A stretch of 42,917 nt of DNA from Nitrospira sp. (GTDB lineage: Bacteria > Nitrospirota > Nitrospiria > Nitrospirales > Nitrospiraceae), in assembly GCA_021323395.1 (NCBI GenBank), contig JAJONL010000025.1, positions 1-42,917 on the forward strand. The letters run 5' to 3'. The position numbers were made by a program, and so were the translations under genes. Below, one piece after another: positions 9,843 to 19,819 of this stretch. Each line of letters starts with the position of its first letter. Within the stretch, counting starts at the first letter, position 1. The notes under the pieces were generated by a model. The model worked only from the letters and a program-made list of their open reading frames with translations, was not told the DNA's origin and did not search any database.

Positions 9843-10725
9843 GTGATACCTCTCCACCAGAACGCGCGTGGCGGCAAATGGCTGACACGACCGAGACCGT
9901 GTCCCGCATGGATCGGACGTCATGCACACGGATGAGATGGGCGCCCTTGAGGACGGCGACCGCCACCGCACCGGCCGTGCCATAGCCCCGTTCGTGAATC
10001 GGCTGTTGTGTCAGATGACCGATAAACTGTTTGCGGGACAGCCCCACGAGCATGGGATAGCCAAGCTTCGTCAGCATGGTGAACTCGGCAAGAAGTTGAA
10101 GATTGTGCACTTGGAGCTTACCAAAACCAAAGCCTGGGTCAAGGATGATCTGACTTCGCTGAATGCCATGGTCGACCGCCTTTTGCGCCTGTTCGGAAAG
10201 AAACGCGGTCACTTCTTGTGTGACGTCCTGATACCGTGGCGCCTTCTGCATCGTCTGCGGCGTGCCCTGCATGTGCATGAGCACGACTGCAGCCCCGCTT
10301 TCCGCCACCAACTCAGTCATCAATGGATCGCCACGCAAGGCGGTGATGTCGTTGACAATCACGGCGCCCGCCTGGATGGCTTGGCGGGCAACTGCCGCTT
10401 TCGTGGTGTCAACCGAAATGGGCAAGGGGACTGCCTCATGAACTGCCTCCAACACCGGAAGGAGACGTCGCAGTTCTTCGGCTTGGTCGATTGGGTGGGA
10501 ACCCGGTCTCGAAGACTCAGCGCCGATGTCTATGATATCGGCGCCTTCCTCGTGCATTTGCTTCGCGTGCCGCAGTGCTTGTTCAACCCTAAGATAGGCG
10601 CCGCCATCTGAAAATGAATCGGGCGTGACGTTCAGAATCCCCATGATGAGTGGGCGTGATTCCAAACGGAGCATCTGCGATCGAGCCGTTACCAGGAAAG
10701 ATCGTGACGAACTCGCGGTGCCCAT
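9835..10725 (-). CDS. folP: dihydropteroate synthase
   Basis: Condenses p-aminobenzoate with the pterin diphosphate in folate synthesis; it is the sulfonamide target. It carries both family signatures: [17 protein letters not shown] and [13 protein letters not shown], plus [22 protein letters not shown] and DPGFGFGK. I chose ATG 10725, which gives 296 residues and has AAGGA upstream; a shorter version from the ATG at 10674 is possible, since the family signature begins soon after it. The stop lies inside the start of glmM. About 200 bp separate it from ftsH, including a hairpin. Confidence 0.95.
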   Translation of the reverse strand: MGTASSSRSFLVTARSQMLRLESRPLIMGILNVTPDSFSDGGAYLRVEQALRHAKQMHEEGADIIDIGAESSRPGSHPIDQAEELRRLLPVLEAVHEAVPLPISVDTTKAAVARQAIQAGAVIVNDITALRGDPLMTELVAESGAAVVLMHMQGTPQTMQKAPRYQDVTQEVTAFLSEQAQKAVDHGIQRSQIILDPGFGFGKLQVHNLQLLAEFTMLTKLGYPMLVGLSRKQFIGHLTQQPIHERGYGTAGAVAVAVLKGAHLIRVHDVRSMRDTVSVVSAICRHARSGGEVSHA

Positions 10726-10879
10726 GGTCAAGAGATCCTTCAGTGGCAACGACCAAACCGGCACGCGCTGAAAGGAAATAAGTCTGATGCGGTAGGGAAG
10801 GTGGGGAAACGATAGAGAGGCTTTGAATGGGAAGTGGCGACTATCCAAGCCCCAATATGAAACTTATCGGAGATACTTG

Positions 10880-10915
10880 CTTCGCAGAGGCACATCACTC
10901 CATGCCCCTGCGAAG
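10880..10915. terminator. hairpin between ftsH and folP, possible terminator or processing site
   Basis: Two 13-base arms (10880-10892 and 10903-10915) pair with one mismatch around a 10-base loop. It lies 14 bp beyond the ftsH stop. No T-tract follows on either strand, so it may be a processing or stability element instead of an intrinsic terminator. Confidence 0.4.
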
Positions 10916-10929
10916 ACAAACGTGCATAA

Positions 10930-12744
10930 TTAGGCGGGAACCGTTTGGGACGAAGAACCTTGAATGAGGATCTGATCGATCTCCAGTGCGTCCAACACTT
11001 CCTTTTCCAACAATGCTTCCGCCAGCGCTTTGAGACTGGTCATGTTGTCGGTCAAAATACGCTTGGCCCGCTCGTAATTTTCCGTGACCAGCCGACGAAC
11101 CTCGTGATCGATTTCCAGCGCAACCTGCTCACTGAAGTCGCGCTTCGTCGCAATCTCCCGGCCCAGGAAAATTTCCTCTTCTTTTCGGCCGAACGTCAAG
11201 GGCCCCAGCTTTTCACTCATGCCCCACTCGCAGACCATTTTCCGGGCAAGGTCTGTAGCCCGTTCGAGGTCGTTCCCAGCTCCCGTCGTCACCGCATGCA
11301 GCACCAATTCTTCCGCCACTCGCCCTCCCATGAGGATGGCGAGGTTGTTGTAGAGAAAGTCTTTGGAATAGTTATGCCGATCGTCCGTCGGAAGCTGCAT
11401 GGTGACGCCCAGCGCCCGGCCACGGGGAATAATGGTCACCTTATGGACAGGATCAGTTCCCGGCAACAGTTTTGCCATGAGAGCGTGGCCGGCCTCATGA
11501 TAGGCCGTGGTGCGCTTTTCTTCGTCGCTGAGCACCATGCTCTTGCGTTCGGCGCCCATCAACACTTTGTCTTTCGCCATCTCAAAATCAATCAGCTCGA
11601 CCTCTTTCTTGTTCCAGCGAGCGGCCCACAATGCGGCTTCGTTCACCAGATTTTCGAGGTCGGCGCCGGAGAAGCCCGGCGTCCCACGGGCAATCTTCTC
11701 CAATTCGACGTCTGAGGACAGTGGCACCTTTTTGGTATGGACCTTCAGGATCTCTGATCGACCACGGAGGTCCGGTCGATTCACCACCACCTGACGATCG
11801 AATCGGCCCGGGCGCAATAACGCGGGATCCAGCACATCCGGACGATTGGTCGCCGCGATCAAGATCACGCCTTCGGTCGTGTCGAACCCATCCATCTCAA
11901 CCAACAATTGATTCAGTGTTTGCTCACGCTCATCATGCCCTCCGCCAAGACCCGCGCCGCGCAACCGGCCAACGGCATCGATCTCATCAATAAAGATGAT
12001 ACAGGGGGCATGTTTTTTCCCCTGTTCGAAGAGGTCTCGAACTCTGGACGCGCCCACGCCGACAAACATTTCGACGAAATCCGAACCACTGATGCTGAAG
12101 AAGGGAACACCCGCTTCACCCGCAATGGCTTTGGCCAGCAAGGTCTTGCCCGTCCCCGGAGGACCGACGATAAGCACTCCCTTTGGAATACGCCCACCTA
12201 GTTTCTGAAACTTCCTCGGATCCTTCAAAAACTCGATGATTTCCAGAACCTCTTCCTTCGCTTCTTCGATACCTGCGACATCGGAGAAGGTGACTTTCTT
12301 CCGCTCTTCGGTCAGCATCCTGGCGCGGCTCTTCCCAAACGATAGAGCCTTGTTGCCACCGATTTGCATCTGGCGCATGAGGAAAAACCACAGACCAAGA
12401 AAGAGGATGAACGGACCCCATGTCACCAGGAAAGTGATGTACCAGGGACTTTCATCCGGAGGTCTGGCTTCGATCTGCACATCCTTCTCGCGGAGATGCT
12501 TGACCAACTCCGGATACTCCGCCGTATAGGTCCGAATCCGACTTTGATCTTTCAGGATCGCGCTGATGTGATTGGCTTTGATCGTCACTTTCATGACCTC
12601 GCCCTTATCGAGTTTGGCCATGAAATCGCTGAATATGACTTCATCTTCCGGCGCGTGGGTCGGCACGCTAAACAGATTGAACAGCAAAATCATGAACAGG
12701 CCGACCACGACCCAGAACAACAGATTCTTTACCCGTGAATTCAT
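10930..12744 (-). CDS. ftsH: ATP-dependent zinc metalloprotease FtsH
   Basis: Membrane-anchored AAA protease that degrades misfolded membrane proteins and short-lived regulators. The 604 residues show a first membrane helix (~7-25), a small periplasmic domain, a second helix (~101-122), the AAA module with Walker A GPPGTGKT (194-201), Walker [10 protein letters not shown] and the second region of homology [19 protein letters not shown]. The zinc motif HEAGH is at 416-420. ATG 12744 has AGGAGAGG upstream. It follows hpt after 88 bp, part of the widely conserved tilS-hpt-ftsH order. Confidence 0.98.
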   Translation of the reverse strand: MNSRVKNLLFWVVVGLFMILLFNLFSVPTHAPEDEVIFSDFMAKLDKGEVMKVTIKANHISAILKDQSRIRTYTAEYPELVKHLREKDVQIEARPPDESPWYITFLVTWGPFILFLGLWFFLMRQMQIGGNKALSFGKSRARMLTEERKKVTFSDVAGIEEAKEEVLEIIEFLKDPRKFQKLGGRIPKGVLIVGPPGTGKTLLAKAIAGEAGVPFFSISGSDFVEMFVGVGASRVRDLFEQGKKHAPCIIFIDEIDAVGRLRGAGLGGGHDEREQTLNQLLVEMDGFDTTEGVILIAATNRPDVLDPALLRPGRFDRQVVVNRPDLRGRSEILKVHTKKVPLSSDVELEKIARGTPGFSGADLENLVNEAALWAARWNKKEVELIDFEMAKDKVLMGAERKSMVLSDEEKRTTAYHEAGHALMAKLLPGTDPVHKVTIIPRGRALGVTMQLPTDDRHNYSKDFLYNNLAILMGGRVAEELVLHAVTTGAGNDLERATDLARKMVCEWGMSEKLGPLTFGRKEEEIFLGREIATKRDFSEQVALEIDHEVRRLVTENYERAKRILTDNMTSLKALAEALLEKEVLDALEIDQILIQGSSSQTVPA

Positions 12745-12832
12745 CCACCTCTCCTTTGGGGAAATTAGGCAGACTGCACATTATGAAAAGCCTGCAGAAT
12801 GTTACCATAGGTTCCGCAGGGGTAACAACCTT

Positions 12833-13384
12833 TCATGCGGACTCTTGCTCCCTTTCATCACCCTGATCGAGTGCGGCCAGGTAAGGAAGATTGCGGTACT
12901 TCTGTCGGTAATCGAGCCCATAGCCGACGACGAATCTATTCGGGATCTTAAATCCCACGTATTCGAGATCTACTTCAACCGTCCGGCGCTCCGGCTTACT
13001 GAGGAGCGTACACACTTTCAGTGATCGAGGCTTTCGGCGAGACAATGTCTTCAGGAGATGTCGAATGGTCAGACCCGAGTCCACGATATCTTCCACCAGC
13101 AACACGTCTTTGCCGACGATTGGTTCCGTCAAATCCGACACCAGCTTCACCTTCCCGGAACTTCTTTTGCCGGAGCCGTAACTCGTCACGACGATAAACT
13201 CCACCCGCATCGGGATTCGAATGGCGCGTGCCAGGTCAGCGTAAAAGGCATAGGCCCCCTTCAAAACTCCAACCAGCACCAAATCTTTTGCAGCATAGTC
13301 GGACGCAATCTGCCTGCCCAGTTCTCGGATTCGAGTCCGCATCTGTTCCTGCGTCACGATGGGACGACCAAAAAGGCGTTCCAT
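12833..13384 (-). CDS. hpt: hypoxanthine phosphoribosyltransferase
   Basis: Purine salvage enzyme making IMP or GMP from base and PRPP. The 183-residue product starts MERLFGRPIVTQEQM and contains the PRPP-binding motif LLVEDIVDSGLT plus the family's LVGVLKGAYAFYADLAR and VEFIVVTSYGSG segments. The frame is open far upstream across tilS, but ATG 13384 matches the family start and lies 2 bp after the tilS stop, with AAAGGAG upstream inside the tilS end. Tight coupling to tilS and ftsH is typical. Confidence 0.96.
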   Translation of the reverse strand: MERLFGRPIVTQEQMRTRIRELGRQIASDYAAKDLVLVGVLKGAYAFYADLARAIRIPMRVEFIVVTSYGSGKRSSGKVKLVSDLTEPIVGKDVLLVEDIVDSGLTIRHLLKTLSRRKPRSLKVCTLLSKPERRTVEVDLEYVGFKIPNRFVVGYGLDYRQKYRNLPYLAALDQGDEREQESA

Positions 13385-13386
13385 TC

Positions 13387-14877
13387 CTAGAAGGCTCCTT
13401 TCCGAGGAGTCGGCTGCCTCACACGGCCTACGACAAACCGGGTCGTCGACGCAGTGGCAGCGAATCGAGCGTCGACTCGCCGGCCCACAATCCAAGCAAT
13501 GTCGTCTGACGACAGCAGCAGTGGCACCCGTTCTCGCATAGACCGACCCAGTTTTGCATCTGTGAAGTAATCTTGCAATTTCTTTCGTCGCCCCTTCATG
13601 CCAAAAGGACAAAACCAGTCTCCCTGACGCCAGGATCGAATCTTCAAAGGCAGTGACAGTTGTTCGGCATCGAAGAGTGCGACGAGTGGACATTGCTTTT
13701 TCAAGAGCAGAAGTCCCCGCTCGCTGGTCACAGTCCGGAGTCGAATGGAGTCTCCGGTGAGGCGCCATGAGGCCGTCCATGGCAAGGAGGAAATGGTCAC
13801 CTCTTCGGGCAACGGGCTCGGATGTCTGCCTTTCACTCCCATAACTACATGTGTCCCCCCGCCCAGCGGTGCAGCAATCGTCATCCGCAGCAGATGTTGT
13901 TCACAAGCAATCCTCACAACCCCGACACTCCAGGTGCCTCCCGACCGCGAACTCGACAGGGACGCTACCAACGATAGCAGCTGATCACTCCGCGGAATTC
14001 CGTCCGGCGTCAGCGACTGCAAGGCGAGTCGCAGCATTCGGCGTTGCAACGCCGCCGATTCTTCAAGCAAAACGGCCCGATCAAGCACCAAGGTCGTGGA
14101 GTCACGAGACCGAATGATTCGTTTCAGCCGATGCCTGGCCAAAGCATCCAGGACACAATCATCATCGCGCAGGATGTCGGCCTGTCGCGCCAAGGTTCGA
14201 ATCGCAGCGGGAGCCAACGATCGCAAGACTGGTACCAACTCATGCCGGATACGATTGCGAAGGTAGATGGATTTGGCATTGCTGGAGTCGGTGCGATAGG
14301 TCAGGCCGGTCGATTCGAGATAGGACAGGATGTTCTGGCGCTCAACACCCAGCAAGGGACGAATGAACAGACGATCTCTGATGTGAGGCATGCCGGCCAA
14401 CCCGCGCAGACCGGCGCCGCGCAACATTCGCAGCAAAACGGTTTCGGCCTGGTCATCGGCGTTATGTCCCAGCGCCACCCGTTCTGCCCCGAGTTCATCG
14501 GCCAGCTCCCGAAACAACCGATAGCGGGCTTCTCGAGCACGAGCCTGGAGAGAGCTGGAGGATCCGGATTCGCGCCCAGCCACGCTGAGAGGAGTGATCA
14601 GACAAGGAATTGCCAATCGTCGGCAGAGGGTTCTGACAAATCGAGCGTCCCCATCAGACTCGGCGCCCCGCAGGCCGTAGTTACAATGCGCCACTGTCAA
14701 GGCGACATCCCAGACCGGAGCAATAGCATGCAGGATAGACAGCAATGCTACGGAATCGGGGCCGCCGGACACGGCCACCAAGACCTTCTGTCCCGGTTGC
14801 AACAACCCTCGCGCACGAATGGCTTGGGCGACCTGCTTATGGAGCGGGTGATGAAAGGCTGCCGAAGAGAGCTTCAT
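13387..14877 (-). CDS. tilS: tRNA(Ile)-lysidine synthase
   Basis: Modifies C34 of the AUA-decoding tRNA-Ile to lysidine, an essential step in decoding. The 496-residue length is typical of the long form. The N-terminal PP-loop ATPase has SGGPDS at residues 37-42 and the GHNADDQAETVLLRMLRGAGLRGLAGM motif; the C-terminal region includes the substrate-binding CPFGMKGRRKKLQDYFTDAK segment. ATG 14877 lies 3 bp beyond the ribF stop, and hpt starts 2 bp after its own stop, so three genes are tightly packed. Confidence 0.96.
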   Translation of the reverse strand: MKLSSAAFHHPLHKQVAQAIRARGLLQPGQKVLVAVSGGPDSVALLSILHAIAPVWDVALTVAHCNYGLRGAESDGDARFVRTLCRRLAIPCLITPLSVAGRESGSSSSLQARAREARYRLFRELADELGAERVALGHNADDQAETVLLRMLRGAGLRGLAGMPHIRDRLFIRPLLGVERQNILSYLESTGLTYRTDSSNAKSIYLRNRIRHELVPVLRSLAPAAIRTLARQADILRDDDCVLDALARHRLKRIIRSRDSTTLVLDRAVLLEESAALQRRMLRLALQSLTPDGIPRSDQLLSLVASLSSSRSGGTWSVGVVRIACEQHLLRMTIAAPLGGGTHVVMGVKGRHPSPLPEEVTISSLPWTASWRLTGDSIRLRTVTSERGLLLLKKQCPLVALFDAEQLSLPLKIRSWRQGDWFCPFGMKGRRKKLQDYFTDAKLGRSMRERVPLLLSSDDIAWIVGRRVDARFAATASTTRFVVGRVRQPTPRKGAF

Positions 14878-14880
14878 GGC

Positions 14881-15846
14881 TCATGACCGGGGCACGGTCG
14901 TCGTGAGAGGGCTCGGCGTCACTGCCTCGCAAAATTGGATCCGAGCCGCTTCCACATCCAGCGCGATCTGACGCGTCAAGTCGTCCGCGGAGGCGAAGAT
15001 CTTATCCTCTCTGATAAAACTGATGAACTGCACTCGAATCGATTCCCCGTAGAGATCCAGTCGCTCGTCCAGGACCGAGACTTCAAGCAAACGTTCACCC
15101 ACGCCGAATGTGGGCCTGGTCCCGATATAAACCACGGAATTCAAGACTCGATGGTTCCAGACGGTCTGCGCGGCATAGACGCCATCCGGTGGGATCACGC
15201 GGCTCGTCGGAAGGCGCAGATTAGCGGTCGGCCAACCAAGCTCGGCCCCGCGATGAGCCCCTGGAATGACCGTCCCCTCAATGCCGTAAGGCCGTCCCAG
15301 AAAGCGGATGGCTTTTCGCAGGTCGCCTGCCTGAATCAGCTGGCGGATGCGGGTGGAACTGACCACCTCGCCATCAATGGAAACGGGAGCCATGGGATGG
15401 ACCCGAAACCCGAACTGCGCGCCGAATGTTAACAGGTCTGCAATGCGCCCGGCCCGGCCCTTTCCAAAGGCAAAGTGTTCTCCGACAAACAACTCTCGCG
15501 TCCCGATGCCCTCACTCAGCGTTTGCTTCACAAACTGGACCGGGCTCAAGCCGGCAAAGGCCGGGGTAAACTCAAGAAAGACCACTTCATCGATACCGGC
15601 TGCCTCGAAGTGGGCCAGCTTTTCTTCCGGCGTGGTCAGAAACTGAAGATTGACCTGGGGAGCCAGGATCTTGACGGGGTGCGGATCGAAGGTCAACACC
15701 AGCGCCGTGCCCTTATGCCGGCGGGCCGTTTCCACGACTTGGCCCAAAAGGGCTCGGTGGCCGTGGTGGTGACCATCGAAATTCCCGATCGTGACGACGG
15801 CATAAGATCTTGGTATCGAGGGGATGAGACCGCGAGAAATTTTCAT
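14881..15846 (-). CDS. ribF: bifunctional riboflavin kinase / FAD synthetase
   Basis: Makes FMN from riboflavin and then FAD. The N-terminal nucleotidyltransferase has [10 protein letters not shown] (residues 21-30), where most family members have GNFDGVHLGH, so one position is an unusual histidine. The C-terminal kinase domain is recognised by [20 protein letters not shown]. Total length 321 residues fits. The start is fixed by an ATGA overlap with the hemB stop (ATG 15846-15844); the longer open frame upstream overlaps hemB and lacks similarity. This overlap physically links haem and flavin cofactor genes. Confidence 0.96.
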   Translation of the reverse strand: MKISRGLIPSIPRSYAVVTIGNFDGHHHGHRALLGQVVETARRHKGTALVLTFDPHPVKILAPQVNLQFLTTPEEKLAHFEAAGIDEVVFLEFTPAFAGLSPVQFVKQTLSEGIGTRELFVGEHFAFGKGRAGRIADLLTFGAQFGFRVHPMAPVSIDGEVVSSTRIRQLIQAGDLRKAIRFLGRPYGIEGTVIPGAHRGAELGWPTANLRLPTSRVIPPDGVYAAQTVWNHRVLNSVVYIGTRPTFGVGERLLEVSVLDERLDLYGESIRVQFISFIREDKIFASADDLTRQIALDVEAARIQFCEAVTPSPLTTTVPRS

Positions 15847-16826
15847 GTCCGTCGTGACTGCAGCAGCCTGGCCGCTTCTTTCGCGAAATATGTCAGGATG
15901 ATCTCGGCCCCCGCCCGTTTGATCGACAGGAGTGATTCCAACATGGCGCGGTTCTCGTCCAACCATCCGGCCTGAGCCGCCGCTTTGATCATGCTGTATT
16001 CGCCACTCACTTGATAGGCGGCAAGGGGCAAAAGGGTCCGTTCACGCGCGGCGCTGATCACATCCAGATATGGCATCGCAGGCTTCACCATGATGATGTC
16101 TGCCCCTTCTTCGACGTCCAGGTCGATCTCTCGCAGGGCTTCACGCTTGTTGGCCGGATCCATCTGGTAGGACTGCCGATCTCCGAATTGCGGGCTGGAA
16201 TTGGCTGCGTCCCGGAATGGCGCGTAGAAACAGGACGCGAATTTGGCCGCATAGGCCATGATGGGAATATCCATGAATCCGGCTCGGTCCAGCTCATCGC
16301 GGATCGCGGCCACCCGTCCATCCATCATGTCGGACGGTGCGACCATGTCGGCTCCCGCCTCCGCGTGAGTCTTCGCCATGGCTCTGAGACAATCCAGCGT
16401 CTCGTCATTGAGGATCTTGCCCTCGCGCACAATGCCGCAATGACCATGACTCGTGTACTCATCGATGCAGACATCGGTGATCAACGCCAAATCCGGCACC
16501 TCTTTCTTGAGGGTGCGGAGGGCGCGTTGCACGATGCCGTCCGGATCGAAGCCGGAGCTGCCCCGCTCGTCTTTCTTTTCAGGGATTCCAAAAAGAATCA
16601 AGGCCGGGATGCCCAGATCCCGCACCTCAAGCGCTTCCTTCACCAAAAGATCAATTGATAAGCGCGACTGCCCCGGCATGGATGCGATCGAGTCGCGGCG
16701 CCCCTGCCCTTCGGTCACGAAGGCCGGATAAATGAAATCATTCGGCGTTAGCGCCGTTTCACGTACCATCCGCCGGAGCGGTTCTTTCTCGCGCAAGCGA
16801 CGCAAGCGCTGAATCGGAAAGGCCAT
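15843..16826 (-). CDS. hemB: porphobilinogen synthase (delta-aminolevulinate dehydratase)
   Basis: Condenses two 5-aminolevulinate molecules to porphobilinogen, the second committed step of tetrapyrrole synthesis. The 327 residues include the Schiff-base lysines in [14 protein letters not shown] (Lys195) and [12 protein letters not shown] (Lys248), and [15 protein letters not shown]. The metal-binding loop [14 protein letters not shown] carries Cys120, Asp122 and Cys130: the middle cysteine of the classical zinc triad is aspartate. The gene starts 7 bp after the CBS-protein stop and overlaps ribF by 4 bp. Confidence 0.97.
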   Translation of the reverse strand: MAFPIQRLRRLREKEPLRRMVRETALTPNDFIYPAFVTEGQGRRDSIASMPGQSRLSIDLLVKEALEVRDLGIPALILFGIPEKKDERGSSGFDPDGIVQRALRTLKKEVPDLALITDVCIDEYTSHGHCGIVREGKILNDETLDCLRAMAKTHAEAGADMVAPSDMMDGRVAAIRDELDRAGFMDIPIMAYAAKFASCFYAPFRDAANSSPQFGDRQSYQMDPANKREALREIDLDVEEGADIIMVKPAMPYLDVISAARERTLLPLAAYQVSGEYSMIKAAAQAGWLDENRAMLESLLSIKRAGAEIILTYFAKEAARLLQSRRT

Positions 16827-16833
16827 GCTCTGC

Positions 16834-17226
16834 TTACTTCCTCGGCAAATTGGTCAGAAAGACGACCAAGTCGCGCACCGAAATCATGCCGACGAGCTGT
16901 CCGTCTCTCGTCACGCCGAGATGCCGCAGGTGTGTTTGGGCCATGAGGTCGTTCGCGTCCAGCAGCGTCTTGTGTTCCTCAATCGTGACGAGCGGCGCGG
17001 ACATGATTTGTTCCACGGTCGTCTTGGTGGTGTCAGCCCCGGTGGCCACGACCCGCCGCACCATGTCGGTGTCGGTGATAATGCCGATGACCTCTTTGCC
17101 GTTGGTGACGAACAGGCTGCCGATATTGCGATCGCGCATGAGTCGTCCCGCCGTGCGCACATCGATATCCCGCTCAACAGTGATGAACTTGTCTTTCGGA
17201 ACCATGAATGACTTGACTGGAACCAT
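16834..17226 (-). CDS. CBS-domain pair protein
   Basis: A stand-alone regulatory module of 130 residues with two CBS domains (~4-60 and ~75-130), each ending in the usual strand-helix pattern ([16 protein letters not shown] and [14 protein letters not shown]). Such Bateman modules typically bind adenine nucleotides and sense energy state; the partner is unknown. It starts at ATG 17226 with GGAGGG upstream and lies between hemD and hemB, 7 bp from hemB, so it is made with the haem enzymes. A paralogue is encoded at 40111-40545. Confidence 0.88.
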   Translation of the reverse strand: MVPVKSFMVPKDKFITVERDIDVRTAGRLMRDRNIGSLFVTNGKEVIGIITDTDMVRRVVATGADTTKTTVEQIMSAPLVTIEEHKTLLDANDLMAQTHLRHLGVTRDGQLVGMISVRDLVVFLTNLPRK

Positions 17227-17277
17227 GCAATACCCTCCTTCTAGGTAACGAACATCTTTCTACGTATCGGCATGTGT

Positions 17278-17733
17278 TCAATGGCGTACCGTCGTCTCAG
17301 GTCGAGCATTGGCCGCATTCGTAACATACGCCACAATGGCTTCGGCCAGTGCGGGAATCGTGTTCTGCCCGGCCATCACATGCACCCTGAGACCAACCTC
17401 CCGAGCAGTCGCTGCGGTAATGGAGCCGATACAGGCAATGAGGGTGTCTCCCGCCAACCGTACCATTTCTTCTTGCGACGAAAACACTTCCACAAAGTTC
17501 CGCACAGTAGAGGAGCTCGTGAAGGAGATGATGTCGATGGCGCGTGTACGGAGCTGTTCGATGAGGCGATCCGTCGCAACGGCGGGACGTATCGTCCGGT
17601 AGACCGGCACTACGTCCACTGTGGCGCCACGCGCGCGCAATTGATCCGGCAGTATTTCACGGGCGACCAACGCTCGCGGGATCAATATATGCATGCCTCG
17701 CACCTGGCGCTCGTCGAGGACCTCCCAGACCAT
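17278..17733 (-). pseudogene. hemD: uroporphyrinogen-III synthase C-terminal half, out of frame with its N-terminal half
   Basis: This frame encodes the second half of HemD: EVLDERQVRG, then the family motif MHILIPRALVAREILPDQLRARGATVDVVPVYRT, and FTSSSTVRNFVEVF followed by CIGSITAATAREVGL. The first half of the same domain is in another frame at the end of the cobA fusion (17657-18799). HemD normally has about 14 more residues between the 'IGPRTAEALSAYGL' and 'EVLDERQ' parts, and these are missing. A deletion of 3n+2 bases near 17721-17735 would explain both the loss and the shift. No good ribosome site precedes this half, so it is unlikely to be made separately. An assembly error cannot be excluded. 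Confidence 0.75.
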
Positions 17734-18799
17734 AGGCCGATAGCGCCTCAGCCGTGCGAGGCCCGATGCAACAAACCTTGAGACCAGCCAATGCGCGGGC
17801 ATCACGCTGTGTTCCCATGAGTCGCGCCATGAACGGAGCAATTCCATTCACACTGGTGAAGATCAACCAGTTATAGGTCGACAGCCGCTCCAGGGCTCGG
17901 TCAAGCGGACCCCAGTCTTCAGGAGGAACGATCTCGATGGTCGGGCATTCCAGCGCCTCTCCACCCGCGGCTGCGATCAGATCAGAGAATGCCGGCGCCT
18001 GTGATGTGGGTCTTGTCACCAAGATCCGTTTTCCAAACAGGGGCCGGCGCTCAAACCAGTTCATCTGCTCCCGAAGGCGCACAACTTGTCCCACGACAAT
18101 GACCGTAGGCGGTTCCATGTGGGCCGCCGTCGCCTTCTCCACGATATCGTCCAAGGTTCCCACGACCGTCTGCTGGAACGCCCGCGTGCCCCAGCGAATC
18201 ACTGCGGCGGGAGTCGAGCCGTCCTTGCCCTCGACACGCAGGCATTGCACAATTTTTGGCAAGTTCGTCATGCCCATGAGAAACACCAAAGTGCCGTGCA
18301 CGGTGGCTAAGCGCGTCCACTCGATCGCGCTATGAGCTTTCGCGGGATCCTCATGCCCGGTGATGAACGTCACGGTCGATGCCAATGTGCGATGGGTGAC
18401 CGGAATGCCGGCATAGGCCGGCGCCGCCACAGCCGCCGTCACCCCCGGTACCACCTCGAAATCCAGACCGGCGGCTGCGACCGCTTCCGCTTCCTCGCCG
18501 CCCCGTCCGAACACGAATGGATCGCCGCCCTTCAGCCGCACGACGCGTTTGCCTGCTTGAGCATGATCAATCAGCAAGCGATTGATTTCTGCTTGATCCC
18601 GGTACTGCCCACGCCCGCGACGGCCGACATACACTCGCTCTGCCCGCGAGGAGACATACCCCAACAGGCCCTCATTTGCGAGATAATCGTAGAGGACCAC
18701 ATCGGCCTGCTCAAGGCACTCCTTCCCGCGTAATGTCAGCAACTTCGGATCACCGGGACCCGCGCCAACCAGGTAGACTGTTCCTTTCCGCGTGGTCAT
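17657..18799 (-). CDS. cobA: uroporphyrinogen-III C-methyltransferase fused to a truncated HemD
   Basis: The first ~245 residues are a complete SUMT enzyme, which methylates uroporphyrinogen III to precorrin-2 for sirohaem and corrinoids: VYLVGAGPGDPKLLTLRG, VRLKGGDPFVFGRGGEE and VVPGVTAAVAAPAYAGIPVTHR. A HemD domain follows (KRILVTRPTSQAPAFSDLIAAAGG, then LIFTSVNG and CIGPRTAEALSAYGL), after which the frame runs into unrelated sequence and stops at 17657. CobA-HemD fusions are known in several phyla, so the intact gene would run 17278-18799. ATG 18799 is 4 bp past the hemC stop. With precorrin-2 dehydrogenase at 35.3 kb this covers the sirohaem branch. The methylase half should be functional; the HemD half is not intact as given. 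Confidence 0.9.
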   Translation of the reverse strand: MTTRKGTVYLVGAGPGDPKLLTLRGKECLEQADVVLYDYLANEGLLGYVSSRAERVYVGRRGRGQYRDQAEINRLLIDHAQAGKRVVRLKGGDPFVFGRGGEEAEAVAAAGLDFEVVPGVTAAVAAPAYAGIPVTHRTLASTVTFITGHEDPAKAHSAIEWTRLATVHGTLVFLMGMTNLPKIVQCLRVEGKDGSTPAAVIRWGTRAFQQTVVGTLDDIVEKATAAHMEPPTVIVVGQVVRLREQMNWFERRPLFGKRILVTRPTSQAPAFSDLIAAAGGEALECPTIEIVPPEDWGPLDRALERLSTYNWLIFTSVNGIAPFMARLMGTQRDARALAGLKVCCIGPRTAEALSAYGLGGPRRAPGARHAYIDPASVGRP

Positions 18800-18803
18800 G
18801 GAA

Positions 18804-19736
18804 TCAGGCCCGCCCATAGATTTCCTTGAGAATGACATCCCCCCCCGCAGCCAGCAGGTGCTCCGCCAACTTCGTTCCCAGTTGAGAGGCCTCGGTCGAG
18901 ACACCCTTGATCTGGTGACGAATGATTCGCCGGCCATCGACGCTCGCCACGAGCCCATCGAGGGTGAGAACCTCTCCCTCCAGGACGGCATGGGCGGCGA
19001 TGGGCACCTGACATCCTCCTTCAAGACGATGCAGCAATGCCCGTTCAGCCGTCACGGTGATGCGGGTGGGCGGATGCTCGAAACGGCCCAGCAGTTCATG
19101 CACGAAGCTATCGTCACTGCGCGCTTCAATGCCGAGCGCGCCTTGAGCGATTGCCGGCAGACTCACGTGAACCGGCAGACATTCCGTGATTTCTGTTTCC
19201 CAGGCAAGCCGCCGCAGTCCCGCCGCCGCCAGCACAATGGCATCGAAGCGCCCCTCGCGGAGCTTTCTGAGCCGCGTATCCAAATTACCGCGAAGCATCT
19301 CGATGATGAAATCCGGCCGATAGTGGAGGAGTTGCGCTTGTCTGCGCAAACTGCTGGTACCGATTTTCGCGCCTGGTTTCAACTGATCCAGCCTGCATCC
19401 GTCATGCGTGATCAAGGCATCCCGCGGATCTTCACGCGGAGGAACGCACACAATCTCAAGCCCCTGCGGCAAAGCCGTCGGCACGTCTTTCATGCTGTGT
19501 ACGGCCAGATCGATGTCCTTGCTCAACAATGCGTCTTCGATTTCCTTGACGAACAAGCCTTTCCCGCCGATTTTCGCCAGGGGAACATCCACGATCTTGT
19601 CGCCGGAAGTTTGGATGCGCTTCAAGGAAATTGTCAGCTCCGGAGCCAATTCCTGCAGGCGTGCCTGCACCCATTGACTCTGATGCACGGCCAACTTGCT
19701 GCCACGGGTGCCTAGGATGAGGGTCGAACGAGTCAT
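18804..19736 (-). CDS. hemC: hydroxymethylbilane synthase (porphobilinogen deaminase)
   Basis: Joins four porphobilinogens into hydroxymethylbilane, the substrate of HemD. The 310 residues show TLILGTRGSKLAVHQSQWV at the N-terminus, the SMKDVP motif, GTSSLRRQAQLL and the dipyrromethane cofactor site EGGCQVPIAAH (Cys242). The ATG at 19736 fits the family; its ribosome site is weak. It lies 83 bp after hemA and 4 bp before cobA. Confidence 0.97.
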   Translation of the reverse strand: MTRSTLILGTRGSKLAVHQSQWVQARLQELAPELTISLKRIQTSGDKIVDVPLAKIGGKGLFVKEIEDALLSKDIDLAVHSMKDVPTALPQGLEIVCVPPREDPRDALITHDGCRLDQLKPGAKIGTSSLRRQAQLLHYRPDFIIEMLRGNLDTRLRKLREGRFDAIVLAAAGLRRLAWETEITECLPVHVSLPAIAQGALGIEARSDDSFVHELLGRFEHPPTRITVTAERALLHRLEGGCQVPIAAHAVLEGEVLTLDGLVASVDGRRIIRHQIKGVSTEASQLGTKLAEHLLAAGGDVILKEIYGRA

Positions 19737-19819
19737 AATCGGGCACGTCTCAATCGTCGAGCCAGGGATGGCAGGTCACACATGCTGCTGGGTCCGACCA
19801 TAGCGTTCAGCCCTCTGCG

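Noticed and set aside
17657-17740. Programmed ribosomal frameshift joining CobA-HemD to the second HemD half
   Set aside because: No slippery heptamer is visible and residues expected at the junction are missing, so a shift alone would not give a normal HemD.
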